From Novilysobacter_A longmucuonensis (GTDB taxonomy: Bacteria; Pseudomonadota; Gammaproteobacteria; Xanthomonadales; Xanthomonadaceae): a DNA stretch of 64,000 nucleotides. Positions 1 to 9,198 of the stretch are shown piece by piece (the stretch's first letter is position 1; the number at the start of each line of letters is the position of its first letter). The position numbers and the translations under genes were made by a program. The DNA is taken from contig NZ_JBJMAW010000002.1 in the NCBI RefSeq assembly GCF_046600735.1, positions 248,001 through 312,000 of the forward strand. The letters are read 5' to 3'. The notes under the pieces are model-generated. The model was not told where the DNA came from. It did not search any database and saw only the letters and a list, made by a program, of their open reading frames with translations.

Positions 1-1622
1 CCGAAGGAGGCATGGATGCAGGCGGTGCTGTCTTCCATGGTGACGTGCTGGTCGCCGCTGGCCTGGGTGTCGCGCTGCAGGCGTCCCAGGCACGGCAACA
101 GCAACGCGACCTCGCCGCAGACCAGGTGGCTGCGGTTGAGCTTGGTCGCGACCTGCACGGTCAGGCGCAGCCGGCGCCAGCGCTGCTCCAGCAATTCGGT
201 CTCCGGCGCGGCGCGCACGAAGTTGCCGCCCAGCCCGACAAAGCCGCGGACCGAGCCATCGATGACGCCCTCCACGGTGCCGACGGTATCCAGGCCCTTG
301 TTGCGCGGCGGCTCGAAGTCGTACTGCTCGGCCAACCGGTCCAGCGGCACCAGCTCGGGCTTCTCGCTGATGCCGACGGTGCGCTGTCCCTGCACGTTGG
401 AATGGCCGCGTATCGGGCACATGCCGGCGCCCTTGCGGCCGACATTGCCGCGCAGCAGCATCAGGTTGCAGGCCATGCGCACGTTGTCAACGCCGTGGCG
501 GTGCTGGGTCAGGCCCATGCCGTAGATGAAGATCGTCGCCTTCGCCTGCGCGTAAACCGCAGCCGCGGCCTCCATCTGCAGCTGCGTCAGCCCGGACTGA
601 TGCTCCAGGCTGTCCCAGCCGCTGGCGCGCACCGACGCGGCGAACTCGTCGAAACCCTTGGTGTGCTGCTGGATGAAATCCACGTCGAGCACCCGCGGTT
701 CGCCGGCCGCCTGCGCCGCGTCGTCGGCCTCCAGCAGCGCCTTGCACAGACCCTGCATCGCAGCCAGGTCACCACCGGCCTTCACCTGGTAATAGTGGGT
801 GCTGATCCGGGTCGACTGCCCGGTCACCATCGCGACCGGCTCCTGCGGGTTGGTGAAGCGCTCCCAGCCGCGTTCGTGCAGCGGGTTGAAGGTCATAATC
901 GGCGCGCCCCGGCGGCTGGCCTCCTGCAGCGGGTGCAGCATGCGCGGGCTGTTGCTGCCGACGTTCTGGCCGAATGACAGGATGCAGTCGGTGTGCTCGA
1001 AATCCTCCAGCAGCACCGTGCCCACCGATACGCCGATGCTGCGCGGCAGCCCGACCGAGGTGCTCTCGTGGCACATGTTGGAGCTGTCGGGCAGGTTGTT
1101 GTTGCCGTACAGGCGCGCCATCAGCGCGTACATGTAGGAGGTCTCCAGCGATGCGCGCCCGGAGGTGTAGAACACCACGCTTTCGGGCTCCAGTGCCTTG
1201 AGCTCGCGCCCGATCATCGCGAACGCCTCGTCCCAGGCGACCGGCACGTAGTGGTCGCTGCCGGCGTCGTAGCGCATCGGCTCGGTCAGCCGGCCGCGGC
1301 GCTCCAGGTCGTGATCGGCCCATTGCAGCAGCTCGCTCACCGTGTACCGCGCGAAGAAGTCGGCGCCCACGCAGCCCTGGTCCAGCTCCCACATCGTGGC
1401 CTTGGCGCCGTTCTCGCAGAACTCGAACACGTGCGGGTCGTCGGGCTTGGCCCAGGCGCAACTCACGCACATGAAACCGTCGGCCTTGTTCTGCCGTGTC
1501 AGCTGGCGCATGCCCTCGATCGTCGGCATGTGCTCGCCGGTGGTGTGCCGGAGCAACGAGTGCACCGATCCCCAGCCACCGGACGGATGGTTGTACGGCT
1601 CGAACGAGGGGGAGGTCGCCAT
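1..1622 (-). CDS. FdhF/YdeP-family molybdopterin oxidoreductase, N-terminal part (runs off the window)
   Basis: The minus strand is open from an ATG at 1622 to the window edge, giving 540 codons; the C-terminus lies outside. The protein starts MATSPSFEPYNHP, keeps a Cys pair in FMCVSCAWAKP, and has the typical molybdopterin-oxidoreductase stretches VVFYTSGRASLE, LSFGQNVGSNSPR and GADFFARYTVSELL. This matches the YdeP-like group of formate-dehydrogenase-H relatives (about 760 residues), which bind bis-MGD; members are cytoplasmic and implicated in acid or redox stress, with substrate often unknown. About 220 residues should be missing. It diverges from the TonB receptor gene across a 239-base gap. 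Formate as substrate is not supported by the sequence. Confidence 0.88.
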   Translation of the reverse strand, partial: MATSPSFEPYNHPSGGWGSVHSLLRHTTGEHMPTIEGMRQLTRQNKADGFMCVSCAWAKPDDPHVFEFCENGAKATMWELDQGCVGADFFARYTVSELLQWADHDLERRGRLTEPMRYDAGSDHYVPVAWDEAFAMIGRELKALEPESVVFYTSGRASLETSYMYALMARLYGNNNLPDSSNMCHESTSVGLPRSIGVSVGTVLLEDFEHTDCILSFGQNVGSNSPRMLHPLQEASRRGAPIMTFNPLHERGWERFTNPQEPVAMVTGQSTRISTHYYQVKAGGDLAAMQGLCKALLEADDAAQAAGEPRVLDVDFIQQHTKGFDEFAASVRASGWDSLEHQSGLTQLQMEAAAAVYAQAKATIFIYGMGLTQHRHGVDNVRMACNLMLLRGNVGRKGAGMCPIRGHSNVQGQRTVGISEKPELVPLDRLAEQYDFEPPRNKGLDTVGTVEGVIDGSVRGFVGLGGNFVRAAPETELLEQRWRRLRLTVQVATKLNRSHLVCGEVALLLPCLGRLQRDTQASGDQHVTMEDSTACIHASF

Positions 1623-1861
1623 GGCTGCCTGGCCGCAAGGCCTTGCGCGAGGGAGCCTCGTGTATAGGCGAGGGCAAGACAAGCCGGGGTGAAGCCGGTT
1701 CTGCCTCGCCTGCGGCCGCACCTGCTGTCTCGCCTGGTGGCGCATCGCGCCGCGCTTTAAACCCTCCGCCCCCGCGGAGCGTCCCAGTTGCCAGGTCCGC
1801 ATGGACGGTCCTGTCCGCGCGGCCATCCAGCGCGGGCCCACGCCGCGATCAGGGGTCCTCC

Positions 1862-3925
1862 ATGAGCCGTCTCACCCGCCGCCTGGCACTGTCGTTCGCG
1901 CTGCTGCCGCTCGCGCTGACAGCCGCCCTCGCCCAGGACACCACGCCGGTCGCGACCGTCGATGGTGCACGCACCTACACGCCGGCGGATTTCGCGCGCT
2001 ACGCGCCGCGCAACGCGCTGGACATGCTGGAGCAGGTGCCCGGGTTCGTGATCCGCCAGGCGGTGCAGGAGCGCGGCCTGGGTCAGGCGACCGGCAACGT
2101 GCTGATCAATGGCCAGCGTCTGTCGGGCAAGTCCAACGATGTGCTTGGACAGCTGGGCCGCATTCCGGCCGACAACGTCACCCGCATCGAGATCGTCGAC
2201 GGCGCGACGCTCGACATCCCCGGCCTCTCGGGCCAGGTCGCCAACGTGATCGCCGAGGCCGGCGGCATCAGCGGGCAGTGGGCGTGGCGCCCTGAGTTCC
2301 GCGCCTACTACACCGATCCGCTGCTCACCCGCGGCGAGGTTTCGGTCAGCGCCGCCCACGGGGCGATCGATTACACGTTCGGGCTCGAAAACGGCGCCGG
2401 CCACAGCGGCGCCGGTGGCGGCACCCGCATCTTCGATGCCGAGCGCAACTTCACCGAATACCGCGAGGACGCTTGGACCGGCGAGTTCAACGCGCCCAAG
2501 CTCAGCGCCCGCCTGGGCTACGAAGGGCCGGCGGGGTCGGTCGGTAACCTCAACCTGTCCTACCAGCGGGTCTTTTACGATTACCTCGAGAATGGCACCC
2601 GCACCGGTCCGGGCCTGCCCGAGCGCACGCGCCGCGTCGAGGTGGAGGAAGGCGGCTACAACCACGAGATCGCCGGCGATTACGAGTTCGCCCTGGGCGT
2701 CGGCCGGCTCAAGCTCATCGGACTGGACCGCTTCGCCCATATCCCGTTTTCGCAGACCGTGGTCACCCGATTTCTCGACGGGTCATCGCCCGCGCTCGGC
2801 AGCCGCTTCGCCCGCGAAGGCGACGAGCACGAGCGCATCGCCCGTGCCGAATACCGCTGGAAGGACGGGGCCGCGGACTGGCAGCTGTCGGCCGAGGGCG
2901 CCTTCAACCGCCTCGACAATGTGGCCGGCTTGTTCCTGCTCGGCCCCGATGGCGCGTTTGAACCGGTCCCGCTGCCCGGCGGCACCGCGACGGTGGAAGA
3001 GGACCGCTTCGAAATGATGGCCAGCTACGGCCGCCCGGTCACGTCCAAGGCCACGATCCAGCTGTCGGCGGGCGGCGAATACTCCAACATCCAGCAAGCC
3101 GGTGGCGGTGGGCTGAGCCGCACCTTCCTGCGCCCCAAGGGGTCGGTCTCGATGGCCTGGGAGGCGAGCGCGCAGCTGGACGTCAACGCCAAGCTGCAGC
3201 GCCGCGTCGGCCAGCTCAACTTCTACGATTTCCTCGCGTCGGTGAACCTGGCCGACGAGCGCAAGAATGCCGGCAACCCCGACCTGGTGCCGCAGCAAAG
3301 CTGGGAACTGGACATCGAGGCCACCCGCGAGCTCGGCCGCCACGGCAACGCCAGCCTCCGGCTCTACGGCCATTTGATCGACGACATCGTCGATACCATC
3401 CCGATCGGCGCCACCGGAGAAAGTCCGGGCAATCTCGACCGCGCCACGGTGTACGGGCTGGAGGGCAAGGGCACTTTCAACCTCGATCCACTCGGCTGGC
3501 GCGGCGCCAAGCTCGACGCGCGCTTCCAGGTGCAGGGCAGCCGCGTGGACGACCCGCTCACCGGCGAGCCGCGGCACATCAGCAACAGCCTGCTGCGCCT
3601 CGGGGAACTGGGCTTGCGCCACGACGTGCCGGACACCGCGTGGGCCTATGGCGCCAATGTCAGCTACGCCTACCGTGCGCAGAACTACCGCCTGACCGAG
3701 GTCGGCCGGCAGTGGGAGGGCCCGGTCTGGGGCAGTCTCTTCATCGAGCACAAGGACATCAAGGGCCTGACCATGCGCGCGACGATCGGCAACCTGTTCG
3801 GCGCGATGAGCATGTGGGACCGCACCGTCTATCTCGGCCGCCGCACCGGGCCGGTCGCCTATTACGAGCGTCGCGACCGCCGGATCGGCCCGGTCTTCTC
3901 GTTCTCGGTGTCGGGCAAGTTCTGA
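1862..3925 (+). CDS. TonB-dependent outer-membrane receptor (687 aa)
   Basis: The ATG at 1862 begins a clear signal peptide (MSRLTRRLALSFALLPLALT, cleavage near ALAQ), so the much longer upstream open frame is ignored. A plug domain follows at about residues 35-140, with NALDMLEQVPGF, VLINGQRLSGKSN and RIEIVDGATLDIPG. The rest alternates polar and aromatic residues as in a beta-barrel and ends in SVSGKF, a terminal Phe typical of outer-membrane proteins. At 687 residues it is a short receptor of the plug-plus-barrel type. The ligand cannot be read from sequence, and no partner transporter or regulator lies beside it. Confidence 0.9.
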   Translation: MSRLTRRLALSFALLPLALTAALAQDTTPVATVDGARTYTPADFARYAPRNALDMLEQVPGFVIRQAVQERGLGQATGNVLINGQRLSGKSNDVLGQLGRIPADNVTRIEIVDGATLDIPGLSGQVANVIAEAGGISGQWAWRPEFRAYYTDPLLTRGEVSVSAAHGAIDYTFGLENGAGHSGAGGGTRIFDAERNFTEYREDAWTGEFNAPKLSARLGYEGPAGSVGNLNLSYQRVFYDYLENGTRTGPGLPERTRRVEVEEGGYNHEIAGDYEFALGVGRLKLIGLDRFAHIPFSQTVVTRFLDGSSPALGSRFAREGDEHERIARAEYRWKDGAADWQLSAEGAFNRLDNVAGLFLLGPDGAFEPVPLPGGTATVEEDRFEMMASYGRPVTSKATIQLSAGGEYSNIQQAGGGGLSRTFLRPKGSVSMAWEASAQLDVNAKLQRRVGQLNFYDFLASVNLADERKNAGNPDLVPQQSWELDIEATRELGRHGNASLRLYGHLIDDIVDTIPIGATGESPGNLDRATVYGLEGKGTFNLDPLGWRGAKLDARFQVQGSRVDDPLTGEPRHISNSLLRLGELGLRHDVPDTAWAYGANVSYAYRAQNYRLTEVGRQWEGPVWGSLFIEHKDIKGLTMRATIGNLFGAMSMWDRTVYLGRRTGPVAYYERRDRRIGPVFSFSVSGKF

Positions 3926-3974
3926 GGACCGCACTGCCGAGCGCACGTGGCAGCCGACGCAGCCCGCCCGGCCC

Positions 3975-4000
3975 TGTAGGAGCGGCTTCAGCCGCGATTC
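3975..4000 (+). repeat. REP-type palindrome (GTAGGAGCGGCTTCAGCCGC class)
   Basis: A short GC-rich element, TGTAGGAGCGGCTTCAGCCG, lies just after the receptor gene. The same core recurs in reverse near 4700 and 16980 and in variants at 6171 and 6439. Such elements are common in Xanthomonadaceae and Pseudomonas intergenic DNA. Confidence 0.75.
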
Positions 4001-4148
4001 GTAAACCGTCCGCTCCACCAGGCATCCGGCTCCGATCCGTCCTGTGACAGCAGCATGCGCAGGCACGGCCGGCAGGCTTCACCGAATCGCCACCCGGCGC
4101 GGGACATCATCGCCGGGCATCGGATCTCCCGGCCACAGGTAACCGAAC

Positions 4149-4463
4149 ATGCGCGAGCACATCGAGGAAGGATTCATGGTCTTCGTTGCCGACGGCGAAA
4201 TGGGCGTGGCGGCGGTGCGCGAGGTGCGCGAGGACCCGTCGGAGCTGCTGATCAACATCCAGAACGCCGGCGACTTCGTGATACCGCTCACGGCGGTGCG
4301 GGACGTCCATTCCAAGAAGGTGATCCTGGACGTGGACCGGCTCGAAGCACCGGTGCGCGAGGCACTCGAGCACGTGCACGACAGCGAGTACCCGCACTAC
4401 GCCGTGGCCGATATGGACGCCGGCACGGCCACCGACAGCGACACGCCGGCACAGCGCCACTGA
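4149..4463 (+). CDS. Small conserved-looking hypothetical protein (104 aa)
   Basis: The 104-residue acidic soluble protein starts MREHIEEGFMVFVADGEMG and has no signal peptide or membrane segment. The stretch VRDVHSKKVILDVDRLEAP, with short beta-strands after an acidic turn, recalls small PRC-barrel or DUF2171-like proteins, but I cannot place it in a family. An AGGT-like ribosome site lies about 8 bases upstream of the ATG. Codon use and GC match the neighbours. It stands alone between two repeat-rich spacers. Confidence 0.6.
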   Translation: MREHIEEGFMVFVADGEMGVAAVREVREDPSELLINIQNAGDFVIPLTAVRDVHSKKVILDVDRLEAPVREALEHVHDSEYPHYAVADMDAGTATDSDTPAQRH

Positions 4464-4529
4464 GGCGGTCCGGTCGGAAGACCGCGCCTGGGGACCAGAG
4501 CGTGTGCCTCCTCCGCTGCGCGCAGCGAC

Positions 4530-4736
4530 GTAGGCTGGGCTGGCAAGCCCAGCGCTTTATCCCGCCGTCCCACGCTGGGCTTTGCAGCCCAGCCTACGGT
4601 TTTTTCCAATCGCGGTGCGCTCATGGGCGTCAGGGCCGTAGGCTTGGCCGACAAGCCAAGCGCTAGGTGCCGGGGCCGGGCGGTGCGGATTGGATCGCTG
4701 CTGAAGCCGCCCCTACGGTCGGTCGGCTTCAGCCCG
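4530..4736. repeat. Cluster of REP-type inverted repeats
   Basis: Three hairpin units lie in one spacer. At 4530-4597 GTAGGCTGGGCT is paired with AGCCCAGCCTAC; at 4638-4665 there is a TTGGC/GCCAA variant; and at 4697-4735 a reverse GCTGAAGCCGCCCCTAC unit is followed by GGCTTCAGC. The last one touches the stop codon of the aminotransferase-fold gene and may act as its transcript end. Confidence 0.7.
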
Positions 4737-6051
4737 AGATCTCGCGCACGGCGCGTACCGCGTGCTCGACCTGCTCCGGGGTGTTGACCAGGCTCGGCGC
4801 GAGCCGCACGTAGGTGATCGCGTACGGGCTGGTGCTGGCGATAATCCGCTTGTCCAGCAACTGCCGGACGACATCGGTCGGCGCGACGCCGTCGACCTCG
4901 AACGACACCAGCCCCGCCGACAGCTCGCCCGAACGCGGAGTGTGCACTTTCACCTTCGGGTTCTCGGCCAGCCCCGCCTTGAGCTGGTCGTTGAGGCTGC
5001 GGATGCGCGCGGCGACGCGGGCGCGGCCCATCTGCCGGTGCATGCCGAACGCGGCGGCGGTGCCCCACTGGTGCTCGTAGGCGTGGAAGCCGCCCGGCGT
5101 CATCCGGTTGGCGTTGTTGGGCGTGGTCGGCGCGCGATCCTGCTCCCAGGCCTGGTACTGATCCCAGTCGCTGAAGCTCGGCACCATCGGGCGCAGTCGT
5201 GCCCAGTTGTCGGCATTGGCCCAGACCAGGCCGGTCCCGCGCGGGCCGAACATCCACTTGTGGGTGCCGGCGCAGAAGTAGTCGCAGCCCATGTCGGCGA
5301 CGTTCTCGTCGGTCGAACCCAGGCCGTGCACGCCGTCCACCACCAGCGCCAGCGGCGGGCCGCTGCGCGCGCGCAATGCAGCCGCGATCTCGCGGATCGG
5401 CAGGCGGATGCCGCTGGCCGAATGCACCCAGGTCAGCCCGACCACGCGCGTCTGCGGCCCGATGCCCTTGAGCAGCGCGTCGATGATCGATTCGGTGCTG
5501 GCGCTGGACGCGTCCTCGAACAGCGCGACCTTGCGGATGCCCGCGCCGGCGCGCTCGGTCGCCAGCCGGATCGATTCGTGGTGCGAGTAGTGGTCGTGGG
5601 TGGTCGTCAGCACCTCCTCGCCCGGCCGCAGCGGCAGGCCGTGGTAGACCAACGCCAGCCCGGTGGTGGTGTTGCCGGTCAGGCAGACATCCTGCGGGCG
5701 CGCGCCGAGGTATTCGCCCATCTGCGTCTGCACCCGCAGCGGCAGGTTGTGCTCGGGACCCATGAACAGCGCCTGCTCGACCACGTGGAGTGGATCGCGG
5801 TCGATGGCGCGGCGGTAGCCCTCGATCGCCGCGCGCACCGGCGCTGGGTGGCTGGCGATGAAGAAACTCGCGAATTGCGCGGTGGACGGGTTCAGGTCGA
5901 ACTGCGCGCGGACGCTGTCCCAGTCGGACAGGTCCGGCAGCGGCGGGGTTTCGGCCTCGACCGCGGCGAGCAGGCTGCCCGGCAGGAGGGCGGTGGCGGC
6001 GAGTGCGGCCGGGGCTTTCAGGAACGCGCGCCGAGACAGTGCCATTGCCAT
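4729..6051 (-). CDS. Tat-exported aminotransferase class V-fold PLP enzyme (440 aa)
   Basis: From the ATG at 6051 the protein begins MAMALSRRAFLKAPA, a textbook twin-arginine signal (S-R-R-x-F-L-K) followed by a hydrophobic stretch, so folded export is expected. The mature part is a class V aminotransferase/isopenicillin-N-epimerase-like domain: TGNTTTGLALVYHGL binds the PLP phosphate, HDHYSHHES and LVVDGVHGLGS carry the PLP-contacting Asp, and FCAGTHKWMFGPRGTGL contains the Schiff-base Lys. The family includes epimerases, cysteine desulfurases and lyases; the substrate is unknown. The open frame extends far upstream into repeats, but only this start gives a signal. No linked pathway genes are visible. 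Confidence 0.88.
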   Translation of the reverse strand: MAMALSRRAFLKAPAALAATALLPGSLLAAVEAETPPLPDLSDWDSVRAQFDLNPSTAQFASFFIASHPAPVRAAIEGYRRAIDRDPLHVVEQALFMGPEHNLPLRVQTQMGEYLGARPQDVCLTGNTTTGLALVYHGLPLRPGEEVLTTTHDHYSHHESIRLATERAGAGIRKVALFEDASSASTESIIDALLKGIGPQTRVVGLTWVHSASGIRLPIREIAAALRARSGPPLALVVDGVHGLGSTDENVADMGCDYFCAGTHKWMFGPRGTGLVWANADNWARLRPMVPSFSDWDQYQAWEQDRAPTTPNNANRMTPGGFHAYEHQWGTAAAFGMHRQMGRARVAARIRSLNDQLKAGLAENPKVKVHTPRSGELSAGLVSFEVDGVAPTDVVRQLLDKRIIASTSPYAITYVRLAPSLVNTPEQVEHAVRAVREISG

Positions 6052-6145
6052 GCTCCAGGCCGGCCCGGATTGGGCCTCAGCGGTGGGGAACGCAATGTGG
6101 GGCGCTGACAGGACAAGCTCGTTGGGCGAGGTGCGAAGCCGCTCG

Positions 6146-6690
6146 GCTCTACAAACGCGCACTGCACCCCTGTAGGAGCGGCCCATGGCCGCGATGCTCT
6201 TCGCCCCGTGCCGGCGAAAACGACGCGGTCGCGCCTTGGACAGTTCCGCATCCGGGTGATGCCTGTCGCGGTCTGGACGAAAAGCTCGCGGCCATGGGCC
6301 GCTCCTACGAAAAGCCGGCGGCGCGCGCCGGCGCTGTAGAGCGGAGCTTGCTCCGCTGCACCGTCGCGGGCGGCAACGGATGTTTCGTGCGGGCGCGAAG
6401 CCGAGCAAGCTCGGCTCTACCAAGGCGCACTGCACCCCTGTAGGGGCGGCCCATGGCCGCGATGCTCTTCGCCCCGTGCCGGCGAAAACGACGCGGTCGC
6501 GCCTTGGGCAGTTCCGCATCCGGGTGATGCCTGTCGAGGTCTGGACGAAAAGCTCGCGGCCATGGGCCGCTCCTACGAAAAGCCGGCGGCGCGCGCCGGC
6601 GCTGTAGAGCGGAGCTTGCTCCGCTGCACCGCCGCGGGCGGCAACGGATGTTTTGTGCGGGCGCGAAGCCGAGCAAGCTCGGCTCTACGG
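6146..6690. repeat. Tandem duplication, about 268-base period, built of REP-like units
   Basis: The block beginning near the CGCACTGCACCCCTGTAGG at 6161 recurs at 6429 with only a few changes (for example TAGGAGC versus TAGGGGC and GGACAG versus GGGCAG). Each copy contains a GGAGCGGCCCATGGCCGC hairpin, its inverted partner about 125 bases later, GAGCGGAGCTTGCTCCGCT, and GAGCCGAGCAAGCTCGGCT. A partial third unit leads to 6780. The unit has open reading frames, but no codon-like constraint is apparent. Confidence 0.85.
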
Positions 6691-6801
6691 CCGAGGCGCG
6701 CCTGCCCTGACTGTCTCTGGAGCCGCGGGGGCCTTGACGAGGCCTTCACATCGCGGCTCCTACAACGGCGCTTCACATCCAATTCAGGATCGGTCGCCGC
6801 C

Positions 6802-7623
6802 ATGAGACTCCCTCTATTTCTGCTCCTCCTCGCCGCATCGCCGCTGGTCCTGGCGCATGACGACCGCGCCGCCGACGCCGGCGTAGACGCCCGCGCCGCG
6901 ATCGAGGACACCAACCGCAGCTTCGAGGCCACTTTCGCCGACGCCGACGCCGAGGGCATGGCGGGCCTCTACAGCCGCGACGGGCAGGTTCTGCCGAGCG
7001 GGAGCGACGCCATCTCCGGCCATCAGGCCATCGCCGCATACTGGCGGGCGGCATTCGACGCCGGCCTCGAGGGGGTCGACCTGGAAACGCTCGAGCTGGA
7101 CACCCATGGCGACCGCGCCACCGAGGTCGGCCGCTACACGTTGCATGGCGCTGGCGAGCAGGTGATCGATCGTGGCAAGTACGTGATCATCTGGACGCGC
7201 GAGAACGGCGAATGGAAGCTTCACCGCGACATCTTCAACAGCAACACACCCGCGGCCGCGCCCTCGGGCGATGCGGCGATGCTCACCCGCCGCGACCTGG
7301 AGTGGACGCAGATGATACCGGGGGTGGCATTCGCCCCGGCCTACGGCGACTGGCAGAGCGGGCGCCACGGCAAGTTCGTGCGCTTCGACCCGGGGGCGTC
7401 CGCGCCGATGCATACCCATTCCAATCCGTACAACGGCATCGTCCTGGAAGGCCGGCTGACCAACCCCTACGCCGGCGAGGTTGAGCCGGCGGAGATGGAG
7501 GCGGGCACCCACTGGTACGTCCCCGCCGCCGCCGAACACAGCAATACCTGCGTCTCCGAGCAGCCCTGCCTGTTCTACACCTACGGCGATGCGGCCTGGG
7601 ACATCGCCCTGGTCGAGGAGTGA
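6802..7623 (+). CDS. Secreted DUF4440 (SnoaL-like) plus DUF4437 cupin protein (273 aa)
   Basis: The ATG at 6802 starts a signal peptide (MRLPLFLLLLAASPLVLA, cleavage before HDD). Residues about 28-150 form a DUF4440/NTF2-like domain (AIEDTNRSFEATFADADAE, GKYVIIWTRENGEWKLHRD). Residues about 165-273 look like a DUF4437 cupin, with APMHTHSNPYNGIVLEGRL (metal-type His residues) and GTHWYVPAAAEHSNTC. The fusion suggests a periplasmic small-molecule binding protein; no reaction can be assigned. The open frame continues upstream into repeats, but only this Met gives a signal. The hemerythrin gene follows after 76 bases. Confidence 0.85.
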   Translation: MRLPLFLLLLAASPLVLAHDDRAADAGVDARAAIEDTNRSFEATFADADAEGMAGLYSRDGQVLPSGSDAISGHQAIAAYWRAAFDAGLEGVDLETLELDTHGDRATEVGRYTLHGAGEQVIDRGKYVIIWTRENGEWKLHRDIFNSNTPAAAPSGDAAMLTRRDLEWTQMIPGVAFAPAYGDWQSGRHGKFVRFDPGASAPMHTHSNPYNGIVLEGRLTNPYAGEVEPAEMEAGTHWYVPAAAEHSNTCVSEQPCLFYTYGDAAWDIALVEE

Positions 7624-7699
7624 GGCGCTGGCGCGTTTCACGGCCGAACGACAGCACCGGGCGTGCAATGTCGGTCCGCCCCCGCGAAAGGACCGGACC

Positions 7700-8224
7700 A
7701 TGCGCGACATCCTGACCACGCTGAAGCAAGAGCACGACGAGCTACGCCGCCTGTTCAAGCAGATCAACGCCACCTCCGATGACGACACCGACACGCGCGA
7801 GGACCTGCTGCACAAGATCGAGGCGGCGCTGATCCCGCACGCGAAGTGGGAGGAAAAGGTCTTCTATCCGGCCTTCGCCGATCGCGCCGACCACGAGCAA
7901 CTGCTGCTGCACGCCGAAGCGATGCAGGAACACCGCGCGGTCGAGCTCACGGTGCTGCCCGACATCCACGCCGCGGACGTCGACTCGCGCCAGTTCGCCG
8001 GGTCGGTCAAGGTGTTCGGCGAGATGATCGAGCACCATGCCAAGGAAGAGGAGACCGCGATGTTCGACGCCATCCGCCAGTCGTTCAGTGCCGCCGAACT
8101 GGCGCAACTGGACGATGACTACGAACAATGGAAGGACTCCTCGGCCGCGGATGCGATCAGCATGCACGCCAAGGTCAAGACCGCGGCTGCATCGATGCTG
8201 CGCTCGCCCTCCTCGCCCGGCTAG
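7700..8224 (+). CDS. Hemerythrin HHE domain protein (174 aa)
   Basis: A four-helix hemerythrin-type protein binding a non-heme di-iron centre. Visible ligand motifs are LKQEHDELRRLF (first His), ALIPHAKWEEKVFYPAF (HxxxE), MQEHRAVE and FGEMIEHHAKEEETAMF (HHxxEE). Family members act in O2, NO or iron handling. It has no signal peptide, so it is cytoplasmic. A GAAAGGA ribosome site precedes the ATG at 7700; the longer open frame upstream is rejected. It lies in a run of stress-type genes on the same strand. Confidence 0.92.
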   Translation: MRDILTTLKQEHDELRRLFKQINATSDDDTDTREDLLHKIEAALIPHAKWEEKVFYPAFADRADHEQLLLHAEAMQEHRAVELTVLPDIHAADVDSRQFAGSVKVFGEMIEHHAKEEETAMFDAIRQSFSAAELAQLDDDYEQWKDSSAADAISMHAKVKTAAASMLRSPSSPG

Positions 8225-8285
8225 CGGTCCACCACCTCCGGCGCGGCTGAGGCACGTGCGGATGCAGCCCCACCGGAGCCACGCC

Positions 8286-8558
8286 ATGCCACAGTTCGTC
8301 ATCGAAAGAAATATCCCCGGCGCGTCCGAGATGACGCCGCAGGATCTTCGGCAAGCGACGCAGAAGTCCAACGCGGTGCTGGAAACCCTCGGCCCAGAGA
8401 TCCAGTGGCGACACAGCTATGTCGCCGGCGACCGGATCTACTGCATCTACGACGCACCGAGCGAGCAGTTGATCCAGCAGCATGCGCAGCAGTCGGGTTT
8501 TCCCGCCAACCGGATCACGCCGGTGGCGGCGATCATCGGGCCCGGCTATTCGGCCTGA
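8286..8558 (+). CDS. DUF4242 small protein (90 aa)
   Basis: The protein MPQFVIERNIPGASEM... has the usual 85-95 residue length of the DUF4242 (nickel-binding SCO4226-like) family and its typical pieces: VIERNIPGA at the start, WRHSYVAGDRIYCIYDAPSEQ in the middle, and HAQQSGFPANRIT with FG/SGFP near the end. The fold is a ferredoxin-like alpha/beta; function is unknown beyond reported metal binding. The start is the Met at 8286, 61 bases after the hemerythrin stop, so the two may be co-transcribed. Confidence 0.85.
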   Translation: MPQFVIERNIPGASEMTPQDLRQATQKSNAVLETLGPEIQWRHSYVAGDRIYCIYDAPSEQLIQQHAQQSGFPANRITPVAAIIGPGYSA

Positions 8559-8570
8559 GCCGGTGACCGG

Positions 8571-8606
8571 GTTTAGTGGATGCCATCGCATCCGAAACCG
8601 GGCCCA
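8571..8606. terminator. Putative bidirectional hairpin between converging genes
   Basis: The spacer between the DUF4242 and DUF1456 genes holds a nested inverted repeat: GGATGC/GCATCC inside CCGGGTTT/AAACCGGG. Its position between convergent stops suggests shared termination. There is no strong T-run. Confidence 0.5.
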
Positions 8607-8611
8607 GGTGC

Positions 8612-9082
8612 CTATCCGCCGCGCACGCGCAGCGTCAGCCCCTTGAGGAAATTGCGCAGCAACTGGTCGCCGCACAGGCGGAAGTTCTTGTGCCCGGGCT
8701 GGCGGAACAGCGCGGTCAACTCCGGCTTGGAGATCGGGAAGCCGGCGTCCGCAAAGGCCTGGTGCATGTCGACATCCTTGAGTTCGAACGCGACCCGCAG
8801 CTTCTTCAGCACCACGTTGTTGGTGACGCGCTTTTCCAACGGCCGCGTTGGCCGGCTGTCGTCCCGGCCGCGGCAGTGGATCACCAGTCCGTCGAGGAAG
8901 TGCGCAAGCACGCGGTCGCTGCACTCGAGGTAGTCGGCCTCGTCGTCCTTCTTGAGGAAGCCCTGCACGTCGGCCTTCCCGACCGGGAAATCCGCATCGG
9001 CCAGCTGGATGATCTCCACCACCCTGCCGTCGCTCAGATCGAGCATGTAGCGGATGCTGCGCAGTACGTCGTTGTTGATCAT
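8612..9082 (-). CDS. DUF1456 family protein (YehS-like, 156 aa)
   Basis: The start MINNDVLRSIRYMLD at 9082 and the length of 156 fit the YehS/DUF1456 family, which consists of two repeated halves of about 70 residues. Both halves are visible: VEIIQLADADFPVGKADVQGF and DMHQAFADAGFPISKPELTAL. Each is followed by a C.D..L..FL.GL stretch (ECSDRVLAHFLDGLVI; LCGDQLLRNFLKGLTL). It is a cytoplasmic protein of unknown function. The longer open frame upstream is rejected because the family start is at MINND. Confidence 0.88.
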   Translation of the reverse strand: MINNDVLRSIRYMLDLSDGRVVEIIQLADADFPVGKADVQGFLKKDDEADYLECSDRVLAHFLDGLVIHCRGRDDSRPTRPLEKRVTNNVVLKKLRVAFELKDVDMHQAFADAGFPISKPELTALFRQPGHKNFRLCGDQLLRNFLKGLTLRVRGG

Positions 9083-9198
9083 GACCCTGTCTCGTTGCGC
9101 CGCGTTGGTCGGCCGTCCAGTGCGCGATGCACCATGCGCGGAGCGCGCACATTGCCACAGTGGGGCCCGGACCCGCGCCTTCGCCGGGCGATTGACCG

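Noticed and set aside
769..1677. A 302-codon minus-strand frame over the FdhF-like gene.
   Set aside because: It is a shadow; the correct frame is the open one from 1622 that has no stop inside the window.
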